DNA from: Paramecium pentaurelia | Lineage: Eukaryota; Ciliophora; Oligohymenophorea; Peniculida; Parameciidae | Assembly (NCBI GenBank): GCA_905183005.1 | Contig: CAJJDO010000095.1 | Coordinates: 73,355-137,354 of the forward strand | DNA: 64,000 nt | Reading direction: 5' to 3' | Part shown: piece after piece, positions 1 through 12,996 of the stretch | Numbering within the stretch: position 1 is the stretch's first letter | Layout: each line of letters begins with the position of its first letter | Program-made: the position numbers and the translations under genes | The notes under the pieces: model-generated | Told to the model about the DNA's origin: nothing | The model's database searches: none | What the model saw: the letters and a program-made list of their open reading frames with translations, nothing else

Positions 1-142
1 ATTTTTACTAAGGATATAAGATAGATCTACTTACTTTATCATCTATTGTTAATTTCTATACTTAGCGAGTCTGTGGTTAATTCATTTTAAAAAATTATTA
101 ATATATAAAATACAAAATATATATTAACTTAACTTTAACAAA

Positions 143-2614
143 ATGCAGTATCTAATCTCCTTATAAAAAAACCTACAAACTGAGAATGTATTTTTAAGTG
201 CAACTTTGAATTTTCGAGATCAGAATGTTGAAAAGAGCTATTAGAACTTTTAGAAGAAGTTTAATGAAGGGACATTGATCTTAATGGAATCCTTCAAATT
301 CTTTTTGGAATTTGCCATTACAATTTCAGCCCTCATTTCAGATTATGAATCAATTTACTCATAAATTCTGTTCTTATTTCCAATTTCAAGTCTATTATAA
401 ATTTGGATAATTCGAAAGAACTAAAAGTGTAATGATTACTGGAAAATAGGACATATGATAGCATTATTTCTGTTTTTAGCAGCTATTAAATAACCATATT
501 TAATGAGAGGATCAGTGTCTTTGTATTGCATCTATATGACTTAAAGTTTAAATGACAAAAAATATGTCATTTTTTACTTTTCAATAATGTAAGTTACATT
601 CTAATATTTTGATTAATTTTTTGATTGGATTGTTTTACCATGTTAATGGGCATTCACATTAATATTAACTATAAGTATTTATACTAGACAAAGAAGAGAA
701 CTAGTATATTATTATAATAAATTCAAATCCAGTACTGATTTATCCTATTAAGAGGTTGTGTTAAATCATAGTTTATAATAGAATCTATTTATAGTTAGAT
801 TATCTCAAGATTAATAAAAAGTAAATCTTAATTTTAATATTTATTTAGAGATCAGTAGATTATTTTGAAGTTTTATTTGCTAATCAAGCATGTAAAAAGG
901 AATTTGCTTAAATTGATAACATTTTTCATCGAACTACATTAATTAACATCATAAATTGTAATGAATCTAATCTTTCCTATTATAATTTGAAAGTCAATTT
1001 AAGTTATGAATAAATTTTTAATAATTTTAAAGGATCTACTGGTGAATAGATCAATATGGTAGACAAACCCATATATTTAAATCAAATTCTTTATTAATAT
1101 ATAGTAAATTATTAGAATAAAGAATTATAAGAGAGTCTACCTTTGAAATTGACAGGGATATAAAATAATCAAACATTTGACATATTAGTATCTCCTTGTA
1201 TATGGAAACATGAGAGATGTTTTATTATTTCATTAATTGATTTAACTGATCGTATGAAGATTTCTTAATTGGAGAAGTTGGATTAATATAAAGACAGTGT
1301 ATTAGCCACTGTTAGTCATGATTTAAAGAATCCTATAATTGTAATTTAATCTATGATCACTCTTGTTTAAGAAGGTTTATATGATTTATAGGATTGTGAG
1401 AATGTAAGTATTTAATAAAAAGTTTAATCTTGTTGTAATTATTTGTAAATGTGTTAAACAAATGTGTAAACTCTTTAATCATTTGTTAATGATTTATAAG
1501 ATTTTGCTTAAATTAAATAGTAAAAGTTAAAATTGGTTGTTAGTTAATTTTAAATTTATACTCTTATTTAAGAGATAAAGAATGTTTTTTAAATTTAAAT
1601 ATAAAAGAAAAATCTTGAATTAGAAATCTAAGTAAATTTAAAACCAAATTAAACTTATTACAATGATCCATTAAGAATAAAATAAGTTTTATTTAATCTG
1701 ATTTCTAATGCAATTAAATTTACTTCAAAAGGAAAGATAATTGTTAAATTCTCTGATGATATAAAAGAAATTTTGAAATTTTGTAAAGCAATAAAAGAAT
1801 AAATTGATTCAAACAAAAGTATTGTAGATGTTGGAATATTGTTGAAAAACAAATCAACTATTTTCATATGTACAGTTACTGATAATGGAAGTGGAATGAG
1901 TTTAGAAATTCAACGTGGCCTTTTTAGAAATTTTGCTACCTATGACAATGATAGTAACATAAATAAGTAGAGTATTGAGTGTAATTAAATAGAAATGGTG
2001 TTGGATTAGGTCTAATCATTTGCAAGTAACTTTGTGGCTATATTGGTCCATTATAGTACATGTATTTAAGATCCCAAACAGGAGTTGGTTCAACTTTTTA
2101 ATTTGCCATTTATAAAAATTATGATAAACAACATCGCTATGATTATTCAGGTGATTAATCTAGCATCGATTCTATCGATTATGATATTTCAGTACAATCC
2201 CCATATAAAAATATATTCAGTACTCGTCACATAACTCCTCTATGTAAAAAGCAACGAATGAAAGAAATGCTGCAAATATTGATTGTTGACGATGAAACTT
2301 TCAATTGCATATTGCTAAAACTGCAATTAACTAAAATTGGCATTCATAATTTGGATGTGGCCTATAATGGAAGAGAAGCAATAGAAATGTCATAGAAAAA
2401 AACATACGACATTGTATTTTTAGATGTCAATATGCCTGGTTTAAATGGATTCCAGTGCATTCAGGATATTAAAAATACTAATGAAGAAATTAAGATTTAT
2501 ATGCTCACAGCATTCAATGATCTCTAAACTCACTAGATGTGTTTAGCTGCAGGAGCGGATAAACTTTTATCCAAACCACTTTCTTAAAAATAGCTTGAAC
2601 TATTGTTGAATTGA
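143..2614 (+). CDS. Membrane-anchored hybrid histidine kinase with C-terminal response regulator
   Basis: About 805 aa after removing two introns (821-848, 28 nt; 1954-1979, 26 nt ending GAG). The N-terminal third has hydrophobic stretches, followed by a PAS-like region. The dimerisation H-box reads SHDLKNPI (about 1314-1338). The ATPase part shows an N-box with NAIKFTSKGK, a G1-like DNGSGMS and a G2-like NRNGVGLGLI. The C-terminal receiver (2270-2600) has the acidic pair VDDE, the phospho-acceptor in FLDVNMPG and the conserved Lys in LSKPLS. All catalytic residues of a hybrid kinase are present, so it should autophosphorylate on His and relay to Asp. The signal sensed is unknown. ATG 143 is the first in-frame start; ATG 284 is an alternative. 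It is followed by a 610-bp spacer. Confidence 0.9.
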
Positions 2615-3224
2615 TTATATCATTTGTTATGTATTCAATTATCATACATACTCTTTACATTCTAAAACTAAGATTCAATGTTATTCATCAATTAAATTGT
2701 TTTTAGAATTATTTTTTGTGAATTTTATATTCAAAACAATTATGTATATATTTTAATACATTACATAAATGATTCATTATTTATTTACAAAATCATATAA
2801 CGAGGACTAATCAAATCTCACATTTTATTTCATTTATTTAAATTAGTATTTCTATCTAAATATATTAAAATTCATATAAATCAATTAAGGTTTATATTTT
2901 CTATTAAGAAATTATAGTTCATTATGTAGTATTTTGAATGTTTTTGGATGATTTAAATATATATTTAAATTATTAAGTCAAAACAAGAAATAATATTTAA
3001 ACAAAAATTGTTATCTAATGTATTAATTTATGAATAACTTTATGTAGTAGGATGGAGGTTTAGATGTGATTCTTTTCAAAAATTACTGAAAAATAAACAA
3101 ATTGATACTTAATTTTATATTATCTGATATATATATTATGTAAATTATGGGAATTGTATTTAGGAGAAAATTAAATACGTGTAGGGCAATTAAAAAAATA
3201 TCTATATTTTAAAAAAAAATTTGT
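2615..3224. other. Intergenic, no gene recognised
   Basis: Very AT-rich spacer with frequent TGA/TCA triplets in all frames and no family resemblance. It should hold the 3' end of the histidine kinase gene and the promoter of the next gene. Confidence 0.6.
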
Positions 3225-5096
3225 ATGGACCCAACACCATAACCAGAAGTTTAAAAGGAGGAGAAAAAACCCAACTAGGCAAGAGGAGAGAATAGAAAGA
3301 GGGAACCTAAACAAAAGTAATAACAAGTTCAATATGTCGTAAAGGGTGAGGAAGGTATAAAATTTATTTTGATGCATTATAGGTGCTGCAACTGAAGCAT
3401 AGGATGATACATAAGAAAAGAAAGGAGATAAAGGAGAGAAGTAATAAAAAAAGAAACAAAGAGAGGAGAGAAAACGTCCTGAATTTGATTGGGATAAGAC
3501 TAAGATTACTCTTGAAAGTAAAGTACCAGAATTACCTGCTCATCCTCCTTAAAAACCAAATAAAGAGGAGCATTACAAATAATTGGATAAGATTGATGAA
3601 GATATCAGAAAGCAATGGAATCATTTCGTAAGAGTTTATTGTTAAATATGATAGAATGATTTTGTAAAAAATGTTAAAGAATAATAAAATATGGCTAGAC
3701 AAGGTAATGAAGAGAAGTACAAAAATGAAGTGAAACCATTAGGATTAGTTATTGGAGATAAGATTAAATTAGTAAATGAGAAATCATCAGAATTAAAGAA
3801 AATGAAGAGTGAGAATGATGAAATTAAAGATCACATTAATAAACTCTTTAATTAAGCTTAAGAATATAGATAAAAGATGAAGAGTTTAGATGATCCAGAT
3901 AGAATTATTGATGAATTGGCTAGATTGAAGGAATCACTTTAATAAGATAAATTAAGTGCAAATGAAGAGAAGAGAATCGTATAATAAATAAGTGCTTTAG
4001 AAAGATCACTTCCATACATTGAACCATTATAAAAGTTGGAGAAAGAATAAAAAGTTTTAAGAACTAAATCAGCAGCTATTGGAAAAGTTATGAGCTCTCT
4101 TTATTAAAGCATTAAAGATTTGAATGATGAAATTAATTAATACAAATCTGATTATGAAAAGTTAAAGGATAGTACAAAAGATTCAGTTGTTACAAAATAA
4201 AATCCACTTATTGACAAAGAAAGATAAATAGTTGAAGCTAAAGTATAAGAATTGAAAGAAAGAAAAGAAAAATTAAAGAAAGATTACAATAATTCATGGG
4301 ATAAATTTGAAGATTATGAAGATTTATAAAAATATAGAGAATGGTTCTTAAAATAAATCAATAGAATTAAGAAAGACTCTGAAAGAAAGAAGAAAGAAGA
4401 AGAAAGAAAAAAAAGAGAAGAAGCTAGAGCTAAAAGAGAAGCTGATAGAGAAGCTGAAGAAAAGGCTGAAGCTGAAGCTAAGGCAAAAGAATTAGAAAAT
4501 GTTAATCCATTCTAATATTAAGTTGGTATCTATTCTTTTTAAATATTTTATTAGATCTTTGTGAAACTTTAATCACTTATTGCAATAAACTTAAACCAAC
4601 AGCTGCTTAATAATAAGCTTAATAATAAAAATAAATAGATGTTGAATAAGTTTTAAAGAGTGATGATTGGAAGAAAGAGAAATGCACTGTTATCAAAAAA
4701 GATACAGATGATGATATCTATAATTTTAGTCAATTGAAATCCAAAAAGAAGAATAAGGTATATATTAAATTTTAATCTAAGCAACCACAATAATAAAAAG
4801 AGGCTAAAGAAGATAAAAAAGATGAAAAACCAAGCATTTTATAACATGATTTGTAAACTCTCTAATTCTTCGATACAGTTAAAGTGGCAACTCCATTCTA
4901 CATAACTGAACTCGACAAGGTTGTCAAGAGCATCTAAGAGCGTAAGGAGTATTATTTGAACCGGGAAAACTGGGGCAAAAAAGAAGAATAAGAGACACAC
5001 ACAGAAGTATTAAATAATTTAAATTTGTTGTAGGAATCAAAAGCCAAGAAATAATAGAAGGCCTAAAACTAAGATGATTTCCCAGCCTTATAATGA
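3225..5096 (+). CDS. BFR1-like coiled-coil RNA/ribosome-associated protein
   Basis: About 595 aa after three introns (3355-3382, 3628-3654, 4526-4554; 27-29 nt). A highly basic, Lys/Gln-rich N-terminus is followed by RPEFDWDKTK and then a long heptad-rich region of alternating Lys/Glu segments. A charged stretch of K, E, R and A (about 4380-4500) is a predicted single helix. The C-terminus ends in DDFPALQ, a short motif seen at the ends of ribosome- and mRNA-associated proteins. Overall layout matches the yeast Bfr1 family, which associates with polysomes and the ER. The family call is from pattern only. Encoding Gln by TAA/TAG makes the gene look broken under the standard code. Confidence 0.6.
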
Positions 5097-5550
5097 AGTG
5101 CGTATATATATATTAAATAAATGGTACATATCTAAATTGATCTCTTCTTCTAAACTAGGATAACTAATAAGCATAATTGTATTAATATTCCATTCTTCTC
5201 TTTCATCTCTTAATTAACTAATTCATAATTTGAGTCTCACAACTCTTCCTTATATCAATATAAAATCAGAGATTACAATAACTATTTCAATCTAGCTTTG
5301 TTTTTCTCTTTCAATATAAACTTTTGTTCAGACCTTTTTTAGCAAATAAATATTTTATGAAGCATAAATATTTTAATAAATTCTAGTATTTATCAAGTTA
5401 ATAAAATTCTATTATATTAAACATTATTGTATTTGTTATCAAATTTATGAGATGAGATTAGCTAACTTTTAATAGTCATTATTTATAATTTAAGTATTTG
5501 TAATGCGTTTACAATAATAAAATATATTGGTTATATAAAATCAAACATAA
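5097..5550. other. Intergenic, no gene recognised
   Basis: AT-rich spacer. Both strands carry many TGA codons. No kinase N-lobe-like sequence is visible, although the downstream kinase-like gene lacks one. Confidence 0.6.
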
Positions 5551-7815
5551 ATGAACATATCTTTATTAATAATTTTAATGAATAATAAATAAAAAGAAGC
5601 ACAATACTCTTAACATCCATCAATAAGGAATTTATTTATTACTAAATAAGATAAATCAATTGTAAAGGAATTTTCTGAAACATCTGATATTAACTTAAAT
5701 AATCGAAAAAAATTAGTTAAACTCTAATAAAAATACGGAGATTAACATAGTTAATATGCTTTGGGAATTAAAATCATATAGAAAAAGAATAATTGTAAAA
5801 AAATAATAGTGAACTATAATTGCGATCAATCTGCTATACCTTTATCTTAAATTATTATACCTGAATTGCCATCTTAAGTTAAATCCACTATACCTTAATC
5901 TTAAGTTAGTCCCATTTTACCTTAATCCTAAGATAAATACAAAATACCAAAACTCTAAATCTAAATATTTAGAAATTTGTACTAAATTTATGGATTTTTA
6001 AACACAAATAACATTTACCATAGAAACCTAAAACCTAATAATATCATTTTATATAATAACTAATTATTTCTTACGGATTTTTGTCACATAGAAGGATAAT
6101 GGTTTACCGATTAAATCAATTTTTATGGTCAATAAAATAACAGTGATCATCAAAATAATACAAATCCATATCTATCGCCAGAAATATAAGGCATAATTGC
6201 TAAGTATAAATAAACTTAAGTTGAAGATTATAATGCTTTATAAAATAGGGATTAATTATCTGTAAAAAAGCAGGATTAATTTGCAATTGCAATTATGATG
6301 TTAGAGGTTTTTAAAACTTTAGAAAATAGGGATTTAACTTCTGTTTAAATAAGATAACAAGAGATTAATGAATTAATTTTATCTTAGTTTACAGAAGAAG
6401 ACGCAAAATTCATTAAAAATACAATATCTGGCTTATTAGAATTAAGTGAATTCAATGAAAAAGATTATAATGATAACTTAAATAAAATTGAATAAATAGA
6501 AAAATAGCTTGATAATTATCAGATTAATAAATAAGCCTTAATGAATTAAAACTATAAGAATTTAGTTAAATAGTTGTTGGAAAATAACAAAATTAATTTT
6601 GATTTGAAATTACTTTTTTTTTTTACTAAATAAGAATTAAACCATTTATCTATTTAACATGTAACAAATTAAAAATTAAAATAAGAGATAAAAAGATTTT
6701 TTAGGATCTATGAAGATATTGATAAAGGAAGATTAAATGATATTAAGGGATTAAAGGAATATGATTTATTATTGATTAGTTTAATTTATTTGGATGATTA
6801 AATATAATCATTACAAAAAAGTAAAAGTATAATGTCCGAAGAACTATTACGATATCACATACTGAAAAGAGAACTGAGAGAATATTATGATTAATTAAAT
6901 AAAATGTAATAAAGTGACTTTACATTTAATACTATCTAATAAGCAGATATACAAATAAATCAAAATCAAAATTAAAATAATCTTTAACCATAAAATATAA
7001 ACAATATCTAAAATTATAATCTCTAATAAGCAGATATAAAAATAAATGAAAATCAAAATCAAAATAATCTTTAACCATAAAATATAAACAATATCTAAAA
7101 TTATAATCTCAAACGCTATTATTAATTTATGAGGTGTATTAGATAAAAAATAGATAATATTTATCAATGTAAAGGTAATTCTAATGAGATATATATTGGT
7201 AAAATTGAAAACAATAATATTTTCACTGGTGAAATGATATAATTAGAAGAAGAAAAAAGAAAGGATAAATAAGAAGAAAAAGTTGTATTAATCAAGCACT
7301 TTTTTAAAATAACATTAGACAATATGGAAATTAAAAGCATAAAAGACTAATAACCTAAGTCATAAATTATTTATTTCAAGGAAAGTAAACATCCAGGAAA
7401 TTTTAACAAAATTATTGAATATATTGGTGAAATTAAAAATGGGAAAAAAAATGGAAAGGGAGAAGAAAAAAATTTCATTAACAATATGTCCTATGTTGGG
7501 GAATGGAAAAATGATTAAATGTTCGGAAAAGGAACTAAGAAAATAATAAATACTGAATTTACACCTTTAAATAGTCCCTATAAATGGAAAGGAACATTTG
7601 TAAATTCTTAATTAAATGGGGATAAAATAAAGACATATTTATTAGATCGTAAGAGAAAAATTTGGTTAGAGGGAAAATATCAAAATGATTATAAAATAAG
7701 GACTCATATTTGTTATGAGAAAAAACAAGGAAATAATAAAAATGATGTTCTTTACAAAGCTTACTATGTAAATTGTTTTCAGAAAGAATATTCATTTTTT
7801 AGGTAGATTAATTGA
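5551..7815 (+). CDS. Pseudokinase-MORN repeat protein
   Basis: Single exon, 754 aa. After a Pro/Gln repeat of the type SQVxPxxPQSQ comes an incomplete protein-kinase domain. The catalytic loop reads YHRNLKPNNI (about 6000-6030), so the HRD Asp is Asn. It is followed by LTDFCH in place of DFG and an APE-like YLSPE. No glycine loop or VAIK lysine is visible, so catalysis is unlikely. The middle is coiled-coil with an exact 29-codon duplication. The C-terminal third has MORN-type units such as YIGEIKNGKKNGKGE and YVGEWKND, which in other proteins bind lipids or act as membrane rulers. Related in layout to the gene at 47112-51209. Its partner is unknown. Confidence 0.75.
6936..7109 (+). repeat. 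In-frame tandem duplication, 2 x 87 bp
   Basis: Two adjacent copies with period 87 bp (6936-7022 and 7023-7109), differing at only a few bases. Each encodes 29 residues rich in Gln/Asn, beginning LQQADI. The length is a multiple of three, so the reading frame is kept. Confidence 0.95.
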
Positions 7816-9174
7816 AATTATTGCTGATTATCATCTCATATATTTAAATAATTATTATTTTACTTATTATCATTTTATATATAAGTTTCTTAATTTTACA
7901 AGGATTGAATTATTAATGTGTTTTTTGAAAGCATAAGTCCTATCATTAATAAATTTATTATAAATATCTTGGAAAATACAATTATAATCATAATATGGAT
8001 AATAATCTTATACGAATCATAAATTTTTAATTAAAAATTCAATAACTATATTTAAATTAGAAGAGTAATTATAAAGTATCAAATAATATAATTTAATCTA
8101 ATAATAAATTTTGATTCTTAATCAAATTATTTTTTTTTTTTTCAAAATAAAGTAAAAATATAAAAGGAGTTTTTTATTTTTAATAATCACAATCATAAAT
8201 GAATTATTCCTCTTCTATTTAGTACATTTTTTAAATTTTATATTTTTAGAACTTGATTAATTTTTAGGCTTCATAATACTTGCAATATATAAATTTGAAT
8301 CTAATTAATTTATAATTTCTATTTTAATAAGCTAAAGAAAAGCATAGATTTAAATTTAATGAATTTTAAAAAGAAATCATTAATAAAATTATTTTATTTT
8401 TTATTTATAAATAAACTTGTTAATTCAGCTTTAACATTCTTAAAGTTTTCAAGAAAATCTTGCAATTTTATCATAAATTTTTATATTTTAATTTTTCTAT
8501 GTTAAATAATAGTGTTAAAAAGATATTTATATATTGGAAACCCTAAAAATCATTTTATAGCATCAAATCTAATCTAATATAAAATAAAATAATTTACTTC
8601 TGTTGATTGTTTAATAATAATTTGAATAATAAAAGAAATATACTTTTTAAACTTCTTTTCTCATCAATTTAGATCATTTAAACAGAAATTAACTAATAAA
8701 CCATAAACCTTATAAGGATTTAATAATATCAAGGTACTTTCTAAATCTATAGTATATATCTAATGAGGAATTTTAATTACATAATGTTTCTATTTATAAA
8801 AATAATTTAGATAAATGGTGCAACACTGAAGTATAAATAACATTTGACTAAATGAATAATAGTTGATGAATACTAATTAGAATCACTATTATATTAGATT
8901 AATAAGGAAAATGTTTAAAAAATGAATAATTAAATCATTCACGGAAGTTGTTTGATCTTTATAATTTTTTTTGCTAATTGAACTTTGTATTTGATTAGAT
9001 TAGGAATTTATTTATTTTTAAACTTCAAAAGCTTGAGTTTATGTGGACATTATGTTGTTAGTATAGTTTCTTCAGGTTAATTCATTTTTAAATAAAATAA
9101 ATTAAATAAACAATCAATCAACAAATTACTGGTTTTAACTTTGTCATTCGGTTTATTCTTAGTTCTTAAAAACC
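7816..9174. other. Long intergenic stretch, no gene recognised
   Basis: About 1.36 kb of low-complexity AT-rich DNA with homopolymer runs (for example poly-T near 8130). No frame on either strand stays open with protein-like composition. It lies between the end of the pseudokinase-MORN gene and the 3' end of a minus-strand gene. Confidence 0.55.
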
Positions 9175-9706
9175 TCATAAAATATTATTATATATTACAA
9201 TTTAAGTATGATTTTCCTGTTGAAATTCAATATTAAGATTTTATGACTAAATATTGAAATGATTTTGTAGAATTTATTATTTTTAATCTTCTCTCTCTGT
9301 AGATTCTTTAGATTGGTTTTTAGTGATGATGTTGATTCTAATTTTTGGATGTTTCTTGATTGGATTAGCTTTTTAAATTTGTATAATTTAGATATCTTGA
9401 ATTTGATAGTTCAAAGTATAAAGAACGCTTTCAATAGTAATAATATCATTTGCTTTAACATATAATTCATCTACGATTCCTGGTTACTTATTAAAGATCT
9501 CAATTATTTTATTTTAAGCACTAATTTTCATAGCATACTAAAAGGACCCTAAGCTTTCCTTTTCTTCTTAAAATCAATTTAAGAAGATTACTAATGCATA
9601 CTTCTATAATTTTGGCAACAATACAGCGAAAAGGTATATCTAAAAGGCTTTTGAGTGTCACATCTTAAGCCTTTTTATTTGAAGTGAAAGTTATCTATTC
9701 TAACAT
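9175..9706 (-). CDS. Small protein with OB-fold-like pattern
   Basis: 168 aa with one 25-nt intron (9567-9591). It begins MLEQITF and contains the strands FRCIVAKIIEVCI, SFQYAMKISAQN, ELYVKANDIITIES and VLYTLNYQIQDIQ, an alternation reminiscent of an OB-fold in nucleic-acid-binding proteins (including telomere-end binding families). The C-terminal 50 residues are polar and probably disordered. The OB-fold idea is inference from strand pattern; no named family was recognised. It lies 119 bp downstream of the coiled-coil gene on the same strand. Confidence 0.55.
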
Positions 9707-9825
9707 ACTATAAATATTTGAGATAATAATTATAATGTCTAGTTCTATTTAAGAAGTAATAATAATTTAAATGATTTATAATATTAATTGAAAGTTTTGA
9801 TAAATAGATAAATAATATTATAATA

Positions 9826-10874
9826 TCAAGTATTTAAAACAGAAAAGCCATCAACTAAATTATAAGATATTTTATCAAAAGTCTTCTTAATTTCTTCATG
9901 TATTTTAGATAATATATTATTATTTTCTTTGGTCAATTCAAACATTTCTGCTTTTTGATCCATTATCATATCATCTTCAAATAAAGCATATTATTTATAT
10001 TTGAATAATAGATCAATAGGCAAATCATCTTATTGAAGATTAAAAATGGCAATTTAATTTAAACATTGAACATGATTAAGTAATTTGACTAATTCTCTAT
10101 TTTGAGATAATAAATCTCCTTTCATTTTTGATAATATTCTAACATAAAATTCTTCCAAAGATTTTATTTCATCTTAAATCTTCACTATATGCAAAATGAA
10201 TATAAATACCTTGGAAAATTAAGTAATTTTTGAATTCTTTTCAGCTAATTCATTTTCTAGAAGTTTGATTTACTTTTTGTAATCTTGTTAATCTTAATTG
10301 GATTGCTTATCAATTTTTTATTATATTTATTAGTTATAAGTAGTTAACTATTAAATAGTCAATTTTAATTTCTTAATGACGATATCCTTTTATTGAATTT
10401 GATCCTACTGTAATTGGATTTGCTTTTTGTAAATCAAATTTTCTTGCTAAGTCTTGTAGCATAAAGTACCTACAAGGAAACATTCAGATTTTGCATGTCT
10501 AACACTTTGAGTTCTTGCATTTATTGTTCTTGAATATAATGCATTTTATTCTAGAAATCACTAACAGGCGAAGCAAAACTACCTATCTTGGAAGTGACCT
10601 TTTAGAATTCCTCTTTGAAAGAAGTGCAAGGTTATGTAGTTTGTTTACCATCAAGGGTTCTGTAAGTCTAAATTTTGTTATCTGACTATAAGGTGATAGT
10701 GCGTTAATTAGCTTTAGGAGTTCGAAACCACTAATCGTTCAAGTTTTTGTTAGCACTCTTAGTAGATGAACATTTGGAATCACATTGAATTTCGGTTTGC
10801 TTCATTTGTAAGTTGAATAAGTTGTTAATAATTTAATTTCTGAATTCAAATGTAACATAACCTTCAATAATCAT
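9826..10874 (-). CDS. Coiled-coil protein of unknown function
   Basis: About 341 aa with a 23-nt intron (10447-10469). The first ATG gives MIIEGYVTFEFRNQ; a second in-frame ATG lies at 10805. The N-terminal 130 residues are polar. The rest is heptad-rich with repeated K, Q, E and L, for example IVIKKLKLTIQQL, ending LVDGFSVLNT. Residues near NRELVKLLNHVQ and KAEMFELTKENN fit a long parallel coiled coil. A 25-nt element at 10185-10209 looks like an intron, but removing it would create TGA, so it is kept as coding. No family was recognised. Confidence 0.7.
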
Positions 10875-11351
10875 AATAATATATAAATACCATTGCACTT
10901 CTTTCACATTAAAACTAATCCTTAATTTTATATAAAGGCATTGTTTTAAATATAACTTATCTATATTGAAGAATTAATCCATAAGAATTGAATATAAAGA
11001 ATCAATAATCAATAATATTACTGACTAGGTATACATGATTAAATAAGAATTATAGAAAGATTATCTATGATTCAAATCATTATTAAGTAAAATATCAAAT
11101 ATAATTAAAACTAATATACTATATATATCTGTTGAATACATTTAATAATTGCTTGTTTAATAAAATCAATAATTTTAGCCAATCTAATAAATACATTAAA
11201 ATTTTAATTTAAAGCATTAAAATAAAGAAAATTAGTTATTACAATAAAGAAATCAAACAAAAAAAAATTAAAAGCATCTAGATATAAACAACAAAAGAAT
11301 GATTTATAAATATGGAAGCATATTTTTTAATATCCGTTAAAAATATTAATA
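10875..11351. other. Divergent promoter region
   Basis: About 480 bp between two genes transcribed away from each other. AT-rich, with no conserved frame. It should hold both promoters. Confidence 0.6.
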
Positions 11352-12252
11352 ATGAATTCAAGTTAAAGACAACCAAGAAGTCGCATCTTTGATGTTGATT
11401 CATAAAGACCATCTGATAGATCTAATACTCCTACAAGAACATTATCACCATCTTAACATATTTAACCATAATAATAACAATAACCTATACCAACATTTCA
11501 ACCTTAAAAATTAAAACATATTCTATATAATGCTCAATAAAGTACTCCTATTGTCAATTGCCATTACCATCCAGATCAATATATTTAAAATTTTTGCAAA
11601 AATCTGTATATATTTTCAATAATCCAAATAGTGATTGTCTATTACCGCTTTGCCCTATGTGTGTCACTATCCATTAAGATGATCATATAACTTAAAACTA
11701 TGCTCCTCATTTCGATTTACTAGGTTATTGTCTTGGGGAACAATATAATAAAACAGTTGATATCTGCAACCTATTAGGAGAAGATATTGAGGATGTAGTA
11801 GAATTAAAAAATCTTGTTAAAAATCATAGAGAAATTTAGAAAAAGAAATTCTTAGAAGCAAAAGAATAATTCTATAAAGCTATTGATTCTTTTATGTAAA
11901 ATCTAGAAAACAATTTAAATTCATCATCTATCAAACAAACTGATTAACTACTCAATGAAATCAATCAATTTCATAGATTAGCCTATGATAGATGGGAAAA
12001 TATGCAAGGGAGATTGTAAAAACTCAATTCTGAGAAGTGTCTAAAAATATTAATTAAGTCTTACAGACAAAGCAGACCAGAAGATATCTATTAACGTTAA
12101 CATGAAATGACTATCGCTTTTATAGACTAAGTCAAAAGTGAATTAGATCAAGTAGAAATAAGGCCATCTTAATTATAAATAATATTAGATTAATTACAAT
12201 CCTATATATACATCACTAAAGATAATCCTAAATAGATATCTCCAATAAAACC

Positions 12253-12285
<33 letters not shown>

Positions 12286-12832
12286 CATTAGAAGAGTAGT
12301 TCATGAAAGACCAAGTAGTCAATAACATCATAAAAATTCTAACTCTCCAATTCCAACTAGAGTTTTATAAGGATTTCCTATACTCTAAAAATTCAATCCA
12401 ATCACAGCCATCGAAAATATAACTATGCCTTAATTACCATAAATTCCTACAGGATTTCCTTAAATCATGCCATTTCAAAATTAACAATTCAACTTCTAAC
12501 CCTAATATGCTTAATCTATGATGTTACCTAACTCATAGTTTATCCCATAATCACCTCTTAATATGCCCTTACCTTTTCAAACCTAACATCCATATCAAAA
12601 CCCTCCATAGTTACTTAAACAAACCTAGTTACAATAACCACTAAAACAGTTTGTCTAACCACTTCAGTCACAAGCAATTTCTCCAAATCAATAATAATAA
12701 AATCAGCCTCTTGCTTAAATCAATCTTAATTAATAAGAGAAACCTGGAGAAGTCATTGATTTGAAATCTAATAAAAATCCACTAAGAATGGCTGAATAAT
12801 ATCATAATTAATTGTTTAATTCTGGTGAATGA
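11352..12832 (+). CDS. B-box zinc-finger protein with Gln/Pro-rich tail
   Basis: 484 aa with a 26-nt intron at 11606-11631 that splits the zinc finger. The start gives MNSSQRQPRSRIFD. Residues about 65-105 form a B-box: CHYHPDQYIQNFC, then LPLCPMCVTIHQDDH, with the spaced Cys/His ligands intact. A coiled-coil region follows (about residues 130-290), in the manner of TRIM-type proteins but without a RING. A run of ten consecutive TAA codons (12254-12283) encodes poly-Gln. The last 150 residues are Gln/Pro/Phe-rich and probably disordered. B-boxes mediate protein contacts; the partner is unknown. Confidence 0.8.
12254..12283 (+). repeat. (TAA)10 microsatellite encoding poly-Gln
   Basis: Ten uninterrupted TAA triplets, in frame with the B-box gene. 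Under the ciliate code they specify ten glutamines, while under the standard code they would be ten stops. Confidence 0.95.
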
Positions 12833-12996
12833 TTTAATTATAGCCTTTATATAAATTTATGATATCCTTTTTCGAAATTATATATCTCAAAATTATATTG
12901 TTGATTTTATTAATAACTTTAAAATGAAGGATGTGTTTTAATTAAGATATGAAATATATTAATATACTAATTAAATAATCCGTATTTTTCAATACA

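Noticed and set aside
7816..9174. Decayed gene in the longest spacer
   Set aside because: I could not find any run of residues resembling a neighbour or a known family, and stops are evenly spread.
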